From positions 1 through 44,461 of the IMG/VR virus record IMGVR_UViG_3300009154_002012: DNA of 44,461 nucleotides. The stretch is one strand, 5' to 3'. The stretch is from a virus. Position numbers and translations under genes: made by a program. This document shows, one piece after another, positions 1-7,209 of this stretch. Within the stretch, counting starts at the first letter, position 1, and each line of letters begins with the position of its first letter. The notes under the pieces are model-generated. The model searched no databases, had not been told where the DNA came from, and saw only the letters and a list, made by a program, of their open reading frames with translations.

Positions 1-519
1 CTTTCATATGTTGTTGAACAATGGATGGAAGAAAACCAAATCGCAATCGAAACTGGTCTACGTGCAGAACTAACAGAAGACTTTATTGGTGGCTTGCGTA
101 ACCTATTCGCAGAACACTATATTGATGTTCCTGCCGAAAAGATTGACCTCGTTGATGAACTTGCTGGTAAAGTTGAAGAACTGGAAGGCAAACTTAACGA
201 AGAAATCGAGCGTGGTGTATCATATGCTAAGGCATTAGTTGAATCACGTAAGAGTGAAATTGCTCGTGAAGTTACTGAAGGACTCACTGCCACTCAAGCT
301 GAAAAAATCAAATCACTCGCAGAGGGTGTAGAATTCTCCACAGAGGACGAATACCAATCAAAGCTTGAAACAATCCGTGAAAATTACTTCCCATCTGGCA
401 CTAAGAAAGCCAATGCGTCACAACTACACGAACAGTTTGAAGAAGAGGACGAAAAGAAAGTCATTAATGACCCATTCGTTGCTGCTGTCTCACAAGCAAT
501 TTCTAAATCAAAATTTTAA
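1..519 (+). CDS. 22: Prohead core scaffold protein, gp22-like (5' end missing)
   Basis: This is the C-terminal part of the T4-type internal scaffold on which the prohead shell assembles; the prohead protease later degrades it. The frame is open from base 1 (residues LSYVVEQWMEEN...), so the gene starts upstream and the ATG at 25 is internal. The pattern W-M-E-E-N-x-x-A-I-E-x-G-L-R followed by F-I-x-G-L-x-x-L-F matches T4 gp22 as I remember it. The rest is acidic and probably alpha-helical or coiled-coil (LAGKVEELEGKL), as expected for a scaffold. It lies 24 bases before the major capsid gene, the classic 22-23 order. The identification rests on motif, composition and position. Confidence 0.85.
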   Translation, partial: LSYVVEQWMEENQIAIETGLRAELTEDFIGGLRNLFAEHYIDVPAEKIDLVDELAGKVEELEGKLNEEIERGVSYAKALVESRKSEIAREVTEGLTATQAEKIKSLAEGVEFSTEDEYQSKLETIRENYFPSGTKKANASQLHEQFEEEDEKKVINDPFVAAVSQAISKSKF

Positions 520-543
520 TTTAAACCCCTAGGAGATAAAAAA

Positions 544-1872
544 ATGTATTTGTCCGAAGACCTACAAAGAAAATGGGAAGGCGTATTAGACCACGCTGAC
601 CTCCCAAAAATTAATGACCCATACAAACGTGCGGTTACTGCTGTTGTTTTAGAAAATCAAGCAACAGAAATGATGAAATCAGGAATGATTAACGAAGCTG
701 TGCCAACTAACTCTGCTGGTACAGGCGGTTTCGGTGGTGGTGCAACTGCAGCAGGTCCTGTTGCCGGTTTCGACCCAATCTTAATCAGTTTGGTTCGCCG
801 TTCATTACCTAACTTGATTGCATACGATATCTGCGGTGTTCAACCAATGACAGGTCCAACAGGCTTGATTTTCGCAATGCGTTCAGTTTATGGTTCACAA
901 ACACAATCAGCAACTAACGAAGCATTCTACAACGAAGCTAATACTGCTTTCTCTGGTGGTGCAACACAGACTCAAGGTACTCTTGCTACTGGTCTTGGTG
1001 GTTCTACTAACAACACTTTTGCGAACACAATCTTCTCTAACTCTCAGCCATATTTGACTGCAGCAGGCGAAGATAATCCGTTCCGTGAAATGGGTTTCTC
1101 AATTGAGAAAGTTACAGTAACTGCTAACACACGTGCTCTAAAAGCAGAATACTCAATCGAACTTGCACAAGACTTGAAAGCAGTTCACGGTTTAGATGCA
1201 GAAACAGAATTGTCAAACATTCTTTCTGCTGAAATTCTTGCTGAGATTAACCGTGAAGTTGTTCGTACAATCTACGGTACTGCTGTTACAGGCGCACAAA
1301 TCGGTACTACAACTGTTGGTACATTCGACTTAGACACTGACTCTAACGGTCGTTGGATGGTTGAAAAAGTTAAAGGTCTTGCATTCCAGATTGAACGTGA
1401 AGCTAACGCAATTGCTAAAGCTACACGTCGTGGTAAAGGTAATATCATGATTTGTTCTTCAGATGTTGCATCTGCATTGGCAATGGCTGGTATCCTTGAC
1501 TACAACTCTGCATTGACTTCTCAAGTTAACTTGACTGTTGATGATACAGGCAATACATTTGCTGGTACATTGTTCGGTCGTATCAAAGTTTACATTGATC
1601 CATATTTCATTGCAACTGGTACATCTGAGTTTGCCGTTATCGGTTACAAAGGTACTAACGCATATGATGCTGGTCTATTCTATTGCCCTTACGTTCCTCT
1701 ACAAATGGTTCGTGCAGTTGATACAACAACATTCCAACCAAAAATTGGTTTCAAGACTCGTTACGGCATGGTTGCTAACCCATTTGCACAAGGCACAACA
1801 CAAGGTGTTGGTAAATTTGCAGTATTGACAAACAACTACTATCGTGCGTTTGTTGTTAAGAACATCATGTAA
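544..1872 (+). CDS. 23: Major capsid protein, gp23-like
   Basis: This protein forms the hexamers of the T4-like icosahedral head. It has 442 residues, shorter than T4 gp23 (521). It follows the gp22 gene and has a strong ribosome binding site (AGGAG at 532-536). A prohead-protease type site, I49-N50-E51 followed by A52, lies at the end of the helical N-terminal peptide and fits the (L/I)-x-E rule, so mature protein should begin near A52. The segment GFDPILISLVRRSLPNLIAY and the following DICGVQPMTGPTG are typical of the family. Codon use is optimised (many GGT, GCA and AAC codons), as expected for the most abundant virion protein. A strong terminator follows the gene. Confidence 0.96.
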   Translation: MYLSEDLQRKWEGVLDHADLPKINDPYKRAVTAVVLENQATEMMKSGMINEAVPTNSAGTGGFGGGATAAGPVAGFDPILISLVRRSLPNLIAYDICGVQPMTGPTGLIFAMRSVYGSQTQSATNEAFYNEANTAFSGGATQTQGTLATGLGGSTNNTFANTIFSNSQPYLTAAGEDNPFREMGFSIEKVTVTANTRALKAEYSIELAQDLKAVHGLDAETELSNILSAEILAEINREVVRTIYGTAVTGAQIGTTTVGTFDLDTDSNGRWMVEKVKGLAFQIEREANAIAKATRRGKGNIMICSSDVASALAMAGILDYNSALTSQVNLTVDDTGNTFAGTLFGRIKVYIDPYFIATGTSEFAVIGYKGTNAYDAGLFYCPYVPLQMVRAVDTTTFQPKIGFKTRYGMVANPFAQGTTQGVGKFAVLTNNYYRAFVVKNIM

Positions 1873-1895
1873 TAAACCCCACTAAGAGGGTACTT

Positions 1896-1929
1896 AAAAG
1901 AGGAGTAGAAATACTCCTCTTTTTTTTCT
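1896..1929 (+). terminator. Rho-independent terminator after gene 23
   Basis: A perfect 9-bp stem AGAGGAGTA (1899-1907) pairs with TACTCCTCT (1912-1920) around a GAAA tetraloop. Three more A-T pairs extend the base, and a run of Ts follows (1920-1927). It separates the major capsid transcript from gene 19. Confidence 0.93.
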
Positions 1930-1930
1930 T

Positions 1931-1938
1931 TATAAATA
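1931..1938 (+). promoter_or_regulatory. T4-type late promoter of gene 19
   Basis: The sequence TATAAATA is identical to the T4 late promoter -10 box recognised by gp55. It starts right after the gene 23 terminator. Only five bases separate it from the gene 19 ATG (1944), so transcription would start at or next to the start codon. Confidence 0.8.
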
Positions 1939-1943
1939 CCAAT

Positions 1944-2483
1944 ATGAGCGCACTAGATAGAAACCCAACAAATCCAAACGTACTACAACCGAATAAATTC
2001 ATATTGAATTTTGCTCGGGCTCCAAGTATGCAATATTTTTGTCAGTCTGTAGGTATACCTGGTATTGCATTATCAGAAGTACCACAAAACACTCCATTCG
2101 TTGACGTATATGTTCCTGGTGAAAAGGCTATATACGATATGCTGAGTGTTACGTTTTTGATTGATGAAGAATTAAAAGCATGGACTGAAATGCATGACTG
2201 GATTCGTGCGATGACTTTCCCTACAAACTTTGATGAGTATAAAAATTTAGGTAGACTCAATAGAATTGCCAGTGCAACACAATCACCTAAGCCACAATAC
2301 TCTGACGCTTCAATTACTGTATTGTCTTCATCTAATACGCCGTACTTTAAGTTTAAATTTTACGATTGTTTCCCAACATCGGTATCTCAATTCATTTTGA
2401 GTGCTACCGATAGTCCAGATACTACCATGAGTGCCGATGCCACTTTTAGATTCAGTTATTTTGACATAGAAAAATTGTTTTAA
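1944..2483 (+). CDS. 19: Tail tube protein, gp19-like
   Basis: This is the subunit stacked as rings to form the inner tube of the contractile tail through which DNA passes. It has 179 residues, near T4 gp19 (163). The N-terminus (NPNVLQPNKFILNFARAPSM) has the N-x-F-x-x-x-x-x-R-x-P form of phage tube proteins, followed by a beta-rich body with VPGEKAIYDMLSVTFLIDEE. The start is supported by protein similarity only; there is no ribosome binding site and the late promoter touches the start codon. In T4, gene 19 lies upstream of 20-23; here it follows 23 and no gene 24 is seen between them. A second tail-tube-like paralogue is a lesser possibility. Confidence 0.87.
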   Translation: MSALDRNPTNPNVLQPNKFILNFARAPSMQYFCQSVGIPGIALSEVPQNTPFVDVYVPGEKAIYDMLSVTFLIDEELKAWTEMHDWIRAMTFPTNFDEYKNLGRLNRIASATQSPKPQYSDASITVLSSSNTPYFKFKFYDCFPTSVSQFILSATDSPDTTMSADATFRFSYFDIEKLF

Positions 2484-2489
2484 AAAGGC

Positions 2490-2518
2490 TTGACAGGCAT
2501 CCTTTTTTAGTGTATCCT
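2490..2518 (+). promoter_or_regulatory. Sigma70-like promoter of uvsY
   Basis: A -35 TTGACA (2490-2495), a 17-bp spacer and a -10 TATCCT (2513-2518) lie just after the gene 19 stop. The -35 sits in the context GGCTTGACA that recurs before other genes here. The predicted leader (about 17-20 bases) carries a full AGGAGG (2527-2532). Confidence 0.72.
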
Positions 2519-2541
2519 ATGTAAATAGGAGGATTTTAATT

Positions 2542-2976
2542 ATGAAACAGATTGATGATTTATTAGAAATGTGGCGTGCCGATTCTGTCATTGATAGAAC
2601 AGAACCAGGTAAAGCACTTATCAACATCCCACAACTACACAGTAAGTATTTGAATATTCTTTCAAGGCATCGTTTGCTTTCAAAAGAAGCTGAATTCAAG
2701 TTTAACAAGATGAAGAAGTTGAAATGGGAATACTACACAGGTAAGTTAGACAAAGACCAACTAGAAAAACATGGATGGGAGCCATTTCCATTTGTGCTCA
2801 AATCCGACATTACTACATACTTAGAGAGTGATGATGATATCAACAAGTACATTGCTCAAAAAATAGTACATGATGAAATTGTGGATGTATGCCAAAGCAT
2901 ATTAAAAGAATTGAACAGCAGGACCTTCCAACTTAGAGACTTTATTGCCTGGGAGCGGTTTATTCAAGGTGTTTAA
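2542..2976 (+). CDS. uvsY: Recombination mediator protein UvsY
   Basis: UvsY loads the UvsX recombinase onto gp32-coated single-stranded DNA during recombination-dependent replication and repair. The 144-residue length fits the family (T4 137). The Y-x-x-G-K motif in the middle (WEYYTGKLDKDQ), the helical charged N-terminal half and the ending with R-x-F-x-L-R-D-x-x-x-W-E-R-F match UvsY as I remember it. A strong Shine-Dalgarno AGGAGG lies 9 bases before the ATG, and a host-type promoter stands directly upstream. In T4 uvsY neighbours uvsW; here an HNH gene separates them. Confidence 0.88.
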   Translation: MKQIDDLLEMWRADSVIDRTEPGKALINIPQLHSKYLNILSRHRLLSKEAEFKFNKMKKLKWEYYTGKLDKDQLEKHGWEPFPFVLKSDITTYLESDDDINKYIAQKIVHDEIVDVCQSILKELNSRTFQLRDFIAWERFIQGV

Positions 2977-3002
2977 CATAGAATGTTAAATAATCATTTT
3001 TT
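2972..3002 (+). terminator. Terminator-like hairpin at the end of uvsY
   Basis: A perfect 8-bp inverted repeat TTTAACAT (2972-2979) and ATGTTAAA (2983-2990) has an AGA loop and includes the uvsY stop codon. A T6 run follows six bases later. The stem is AT-rich, so termination would be weak. Confidence 0.45.
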
Positions 3003-3009
3003 ATAAATA
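3002..3009 (+). promoter_or_regulatory. T4-type late promoter before the HNH gene
   Basis: An exact TATAAATA lies 18 bases before the HNH endonuclease ATG, followed by the ribosome binding site ATAGGAG (3015-3021). It would give the inserted gene late expression and could also feed uvsW. Confidence 0.7.
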
Positions 3010-3027
3010 AAGACATAGGAGAAAAAT

Positions 3028-3582
3028 ATGTCTAATTATAGAAAAATTTGTCAAAAATATTATGGATACACAAAAGAACAAATGATTGGTATGGATGTTC
3101 ATCATATTGATGGTAATAAAAATAATAATGAACCATCAAATTTATTACTTGTTACTCCAGAACAACATAAAGAAATACATCAAAATGATTTTGTTATGTG
3201 GGCTAGAACAGGTTCTAAATTAGGAAATGAAGCATTTATTAAAAGATTAAAAGAAAAGGGTCCAACCGAAAAAGAACTAGCTCACAGAGAAAAAATGGCA
3301 ATACTTAGAAAAAAAGGATTGCATAGAGTTCCACATAGTGAAGAATCAAAAAAGTTAATTGGTGAAAAAACAAAAGAAAGATTAAAAGATAAAACAAAAC
3401 ATCCTTTATGGGGTAAAACAACTTATAATGTAACATCACCAGACGGAGAAAATTTTATTATATCTGGTGGATGGAAACAATGGTGTATTGATAGAGGATT
3501 AAATTCTTCAAATATGTTAAAAGTTGCAAAAGGTGAACGAAAACATTGTAAAGGTTGGAAAGCAAAAATTATTAATGAGTGA
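3028..3582 (+). CDS. HNH homing endonuclease, free-standing
   Basis: This is a DNA endonuclease of the HNH family that probably spreads its own gene by cutting uvsY-uvsW alleles lacking it. The HNH core occupies residues 23-52: D23-V-H25-H26, I-D-G-N-K, then N38-L-L-L-V and H47, H51. A NUMOD3-like basic repeat (HSEESKKLIGEKTKERLKD) and a C-terminal GWKQWC...GWKAKI element are typical DNA-binding parts of such enzymes. The first hundred bases are only about 22% G+C, well below neighbouring genes, which indicates recent transfer. The last eight bases (ATGAGTGA) also contain the uvsW start, so the insert is neatly fitted and keeps uvsW translation coupled. Confidence 0.9.
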   Translation: MSNYRKICQKYYGYTKEQMIGMDVHHIDGNKNNNEPSNLLLVTPEQHKEIHQNDFVMWARTGSKLGNEAFIKRLKEKGPTEKELAHREKMAILRKKGLHRVPHSEESKKLIGEKTKERLKDKTKHPLWGKTTYNVTSPDGENFIISGGWKQWCIDRGLNSSNMLKVAKGERKHCKGWKAKIINE

Positions 3583-5038
3583 TATTATATTACATAAATT
3601 GAATGAAGCATTTATAAAATTTGAATGTGAAAAAGCATTAGCTCAAGAACTTTCTATATATTTTGAATTTTATGTTCCAGGTTTTCAATTTACTCCTGCA
3701 TACAAATCAAGAGTATGGGATGGTAAAATTAGGCTTGCAGACCTAAGAAACTTTACCATCTATCACGGTCTTGTTCCATACATTGAAACATTTTGTAAAG
3801 AACGTGACTACAAATTAGAGATTGACCCTGATGTTAATTGTACAGAAAATTATTCTGTTGTTGAGGCAGAACAATTCATATCGACATTAAATATTCCTCT
3901 TGAAGTAAGAGACTATCAATTAAAGTCATTTGTACATGCGGTTCGTAATAGACGAATCTTATTGTTGTCACCTACTGCATCAGGTAAATCACTAATCATT
4001 TATTTGATACTTCGTTATCTACAAGTTAATTGTAAAAGAGGTTTGTTGATTGTGCCTACAACATCTTTAGTTGAACAAATGTATAAAGACTTTAGTGACT
4101 ATGGTTATGATTCAGACCAATACTGCCATCGCCAATATTCTGGTAAAGAGAAACACACAAACAAGTTTCTAACGATTACTACATGGCAATCAATTTACAA
4201 AAACGACAAAGACTACTTTGAGCAATTTGACTTTGTTCTTGGTGATGAGGCACATCAATTCAAAGCCAAATCACTGACGACTATTCTATCTGGTTGTTCT
4301 AATGCCAAGTATCGTATTGGTACAACAGGTACACTTGATGGTACACAGACACATAAACTTGTATTAGAAGGTTTGTTTGGTCCTGTTTACAGAGCAACAT
4401 CTACCGCAGAGTTAATGGAAAAAGGTCAACTTGCTGCATTTAAGATTAAGTGTTTGATTCTGAAATACGATGATGCAATATGTAAACAAGCTAAGTCATG
4501 GGACTATAATACAGAACTTGAATACATAGTTAAAAACAAACAAAGAAATGAATTCATTAAAAACTTGGTGTTGTCTTTAAAAGGTAATACACTTGTCTTG
4601 TTTCAATTCGTTGAGAAACACGGCAAAGATTTACATGCACTGATTAAAGAGAATACCAAAAATAGACATGTGTTCTTTGTATACGGCGACACAGATGTTG
4701 ATGTTAGAGAATCGGTTCGTGCAATTACTGAAAAAGAAAAAGATGCAATTATTGTGGCATCTTATGGCACTTTTAGTACTGGCGTTAACATTCGCAACCT
4801 ACACAACATCATCTTTGCTTCTCCCTCTAAGTCTCGTATTCGGAACTTGCAGTCAATCGGTAGGGGTTTAAGATTAGGTGATAACAAGGAAGAGGCCGTT
4901 CTCTTTGACATAGCGGATGATTTTAGAATAGGCAAATATACCAATTACACGTTGCATCATTTCGTGGAACGTGTTAAAATATACGATGATGAAAAATTCA
5001 ATTACAAATTCTACAATATCAACCTCAAACATGAATGA
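3575..5038 (+). CDS. uvsW: DNA/RNA helicase UvsW
   Basis: UvsW is a superfamily 2 helicase that unwinds R-loops and branched DNA, migrates Holliday junctions and shifts T4 replication from origin-dependent to recombination-dependent initiation. Motif I is PTASGKS (133-139), motif II is D224-E-A-H227, then motif III-like GTTGTLDG, and motif VI is QSIGRGLRLG near the C-terminus. The 487-residue product is close to T4 UvsW (about 503). I start at 3575 rather than 3524 because MSDIILHKLNEAFIKFECE resembles the family N-terminus and overlaps the HNH stop. The first 120-150 bases are markedly AT-rich compared with the rest. Confidence 0.93.
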   Translation: MSDIILHKLNEAFIKFECEKALAQELSIYFEFYVPGFQFTPAYKSRVWDGKIRLADLRNFTIYHGLVPYIETFCKERDYKLEIDPDVNCTENYSVVEAEQFISTLNIPLEVRDYQLKSFVHAVRNRRILLLSPTASGKSLIIYLILRYLQVNCKRGLLIVPTTSLVEQMYKDFSDYGYDSDQYCHRQYSGKEKHTNKFLTITTWQSIYKNDKDYFEQFDFVLGDEAHQFKAKSLTTILSGCSNAKYRIGTTGTLDGTQTHKLVLEGLFGPVYRATSTAELMEKGQLAAFKIKCLILKYDDAICKQAKSWDYNTELEYIVKNKQRNEFIKNLVLSLKGNTLVLFQFVEKHGKDLHALIKENTKNRHVFFVYGDTDVDVRESVRAITEKEKDAIIVASYGTFSTGVNIRNLHNIIFASPSKSRIRNLQSIGRGLRLGDNKEEAVLFDIADDFRIGKYTNYTLHHFVERVKIYDDEKFNYKFYNINLKHE

Positions 5039-5480
5039 TTTAATCCAAGGCGTTAAGATAGTCCGTTTGCAAAGCGGAGAAGACATTATTGCAAGTATAA
5101 TAGAAGATGATGAATCAGATATGGTTATGTTGAATAATCCTATGCATCTTATCTTTAAAAGAACTTCTCAAGGTTCAATGATGGTTATGTTACCGTGGTT
5201 ACCTATTGAGTTGATTAAAGATAATACAGCTACGATTTATTCCTCTGACATTCTTACCATGGTAGACCCAAAAGATGCCCTCATTGAGTATTACGGTAAT
5301 ATGATTAATACGGAACAGTTGAAGAATCTGAGTGATGACACCCTCGTTAATAACTTGAAAGAAGCTATTCACGATAATGAGGATGATGAGTTTGATATTG
5401 AGGAAGAGAACGAAGAACGCCTAACTAAAGAAGAATCAATCGAAGTCTTCAATCGGAAGAGAAGCAACAGGTTACATTAA
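5031..5480 (+). CDS. Small acidic Sm-like protein of unknown role (paralogue of 24176-24472)
   Basis: I do not recognise a characterised family member. The product has 149 residues. Residues 5-60 read like an Sm/Hfq-type beta barrel strand series (VKIVRLQSGEDIIASIIED... then GSMMVMLPWLP), and the C-terminal third is very acidic (DNEDDEFDIEEENEERL). The same pattern recurs in the small gene just before gp43: K-x-I/L-x-x-x-x-x-x-x-x-I-x-x-x-V/I and G-x-M-M-x-x-x-P-x-L. I start at 5031, where ATGAATGA overlaps the uvsW stop. A nucleic-acid or protein adaptor role is inference only. Confidence 0.6.
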   Translation: MNDLIQGVKIVRLQSGEDIIASIIEDDESDMVMLNNPMHLIFKRTSQGSMMVMLPWLPIELIKDNTATIYSSDILTMVDPKDALIEYYGNMINTEQLKNLSDDTLVNNLKEAIHDNEDDEFDIEEENEERLTKEESIEVFNRKRSNRLH

Positions 5481-5553
5481 TCATTAACATCAAACGGAAC
5501 ACCGAGAGTATATAACATGTCAAGCAGTTTGTCAATAGAGAAAAAGGGTATAT

Positions 5554-6117
5554 ATGAGTGAGAAGAAACCAAAACATTATGTGAACAATGCCGATTTTTT
5601 AGAGGCTCTAATAGAGTACAAGAAAAATTGTGTGGTTGCCAAACAAGAGGGTAAACAGGACCCACAGATTCCAAATTACATTGGGGAATGTTTCCTGAAG
5701 ATTGCAGAACACCTGTCTCGCAAGCCTAACTTCTTTTCATATTCCTTCCGTGATGAAATGATATCAGATGGTATTGAAAACTGCCTAATGTACTTTCGTA
5801 ACTTTGATCCAGACAAGTCAAAGAACCCATTTGCATACTTTACCCAAATCATTTACTTTGCCTTTCTACGCCGTATTATGAAAGAGAAGAAACAACTCTA
5901 TGTTAAGTACAAGGCAACAGAACAATTCGGTATACTTGATGAATTTGAAATGTATGAAGATTCGGATGGCAACATGAAACAGTTCCAATTATATGACAAC
6001 ATTTCCGAATTCATTCAAAATTTTGAAAACAATAAGAAAAAGAAAAAGGATGGCAAGTCTAAAGGCCTAGAAAAATTTATTGAAGAATTGCCTGAAAAAC
6101 CATTGACAAATATCTAA
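5554..6117 (+). CDS. 55: Late-gene sigma factor gp55
   Basis: gp55 is the small sigma70-family protein that directs host RNA polymerase to TATAAATA late promoters, activated through gp33 by the DNA-loaded gp45 clamp. The N-terminus (KPKHYVNNADFLEAL) and the central block (RDEMISDGIENCLMYFRNFDPDK, then NPFAYFTQIIYFAFLRRIMKEKK), the sigma region 2-like core, match T4 gp55 closely. Its 187 residues compare with 185 in T4. AAAAAGGG before the ATG serves as ribosome binding site. The TATAAATA boxes elsewhere in this window are its expected targets. Confidence 0.94.
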   Translation: MSEKKPKHYVNNADFLEALIEYKKNCVVAKQEGKQDPQIPNYIGECFLKIAEHLSRKPNFFSYSFRDEMISDGIENCLMYFRNFDPDKSKNPFAYFTQIIYFAFLRRIMKEKKQLYVKYKATEQFGILDEFEMYEDSDGNMKQFQLYDNISEFIQNFENNKKKKKDGKSKGLEKFIEELPEKPLTNI

Positions 6118-6131
6118 ACTTGTGTTACGAT
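6103..6131 (+). promoter_or_regulatory. Sigma70-like promoter of gp47, leaderless candidate
   Basis: TTGACA (6103-6108), a 17-bp spacer and TACGAT (6126-6131) lie across the end of gene 55. The -10 ends only seven bases before the gp47 ATG, so the transcript would begin at the start codon. Confidence 0.65.
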
Positions 6132-6138
6132 GTAGATT

Positions 6139-7209
6139 ATGAAAATTTGTATTCTAGGTGATACGCATTTCGGTATGCGTGGTGATTCGTTAGAGTTTCA
6201 CCGTTATTATAAAAAATTCTATGATGAAGTATTCTTTCCGTATCTAATCGAAAACAAGATTGATACGGTGTTTCAACTTGGTGATTTGTTTGACCGCAGA
6301 AAGTTTATCAACTTCAACTCATTGTACCTGTGTCGTAAATATTTCTTTGACAAGCTCAGAGACAACAATATTTCACTTCACACATTACTAGGTAATCACG
6401 ATGTTGCCTTTAAGAATACACTTGAGGTAAATTCAACCAGTTTGTTACTACAAGAATATGAAAACATTAGAATCTATGATGATTTTGATACAGTATTCTT
6501 TGATGGTGTTGAGATTGATATTGTGCCTTGGCTTTGTGCAGACAACCAAGATGAAATCTTTGCAAATATAAAAACAAGTAGAAGTCAAATTTGTTTTGGG
6601 CATTTTGAGATTGATGGATTTGAAATGGATCGTGGCAATATTTGTCATGGAGGTATTGACAAACAACCATTAAACAAGTATGATATCGTATTGACAGGAC
6701 ACTTTCATCATAAATCAGATGACGGGCATATCTATTTTGTTGGCACACCAGGAGAAATGACTTGGGCTGATTATAATGACCCAAGAGGTTTTCATACCTT
6801 TGATACAAGTACCCGTGAACTAGAATTCATACAGAATCCATATCGTATGTTCCATAAGTTGTCTTATGATGATGCAGTAACTGATTTTGAATATTGGAAG
6901 TCATTTGATTATGCCGCATTGAAAGAAACATATGTAAAGGTGATTGTTGTTAACAAACAAAATCCTTATCTGTTTGATACCGTGATTGATAACTTATACA
7001 AGGCAGATGTTTCAGACATTTCTATTGTTGAAGATTTTACAGATATCGTTATTGAGAATGACCAAGAACTGATTGACCAAGCTGAAGACACTATGACAAT
7101 ACTGTCCAAGTATATTGATAATTTGACTTTGAATGTTGAGAGTGACAAACTAAAATCTCTAATGAGAGAACTCTACATTGAGGCATTGAATACAGAAACT
7201 ACTGAATGA
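6139..7209 (+). CDS. 47: Recombination endonuclease subunit gp47 (Mre11/SbcD-like)
   Basis: This is the nuclease half of the gp46/gp47 complex, which resects DNA ends for recombination-dependent replication and degrades host DNA. Metallophosphoesterase motifs are all visible: GDTH (7-10), GDLFDRR, GNHD, and GHFHHKS in the second half, providing the two-metal site of Mre11/SbcD proteins. The 356 residues are close to T4 gp47 (339). The gene overlaps gp46 by four bases (ATGA), so the two subunits are coupled. No ribosome binding site precedes the ATG; a promoter lies against it. Confidence 0.95.
   Translation: MKICILGDTHFGMRGDSLEFHRYYKKFYDEVFFPYLIENKIDTVFQLGDLFDRRKFINFNSLYLCRKYFFDKLRDNNISLHTLLGNHDVAFKNTLEVNSTSLLLQEYENIRIYDDFDTVFFDGVEIDIVPWLCADNQDEIFANIKTSRSQICFGHFEIDGFEMDRGNICHGGIDKQPLNKYDIVLTGHFHHKSDDGHIYFVGTPGEMTWADYNDPRGFHTFDTSTRELEFIQNPYRMFHKLSYDDAVTDFEYWKSFDYAALKETYVKVIVVNKQNPYLFDTVIDNLYKADVSDISIVEDFTDIVIENDQELIDQAEDTMTILSKYIDNLTLNVESDKLKSLMRELYIEALNTETTE

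Noticed and set aside
1538-1828. 96-residue + strand frame inside the major capsid gene
   Set aside because: It lies in another frame of a strongly conserved structural gene and has no start signal.
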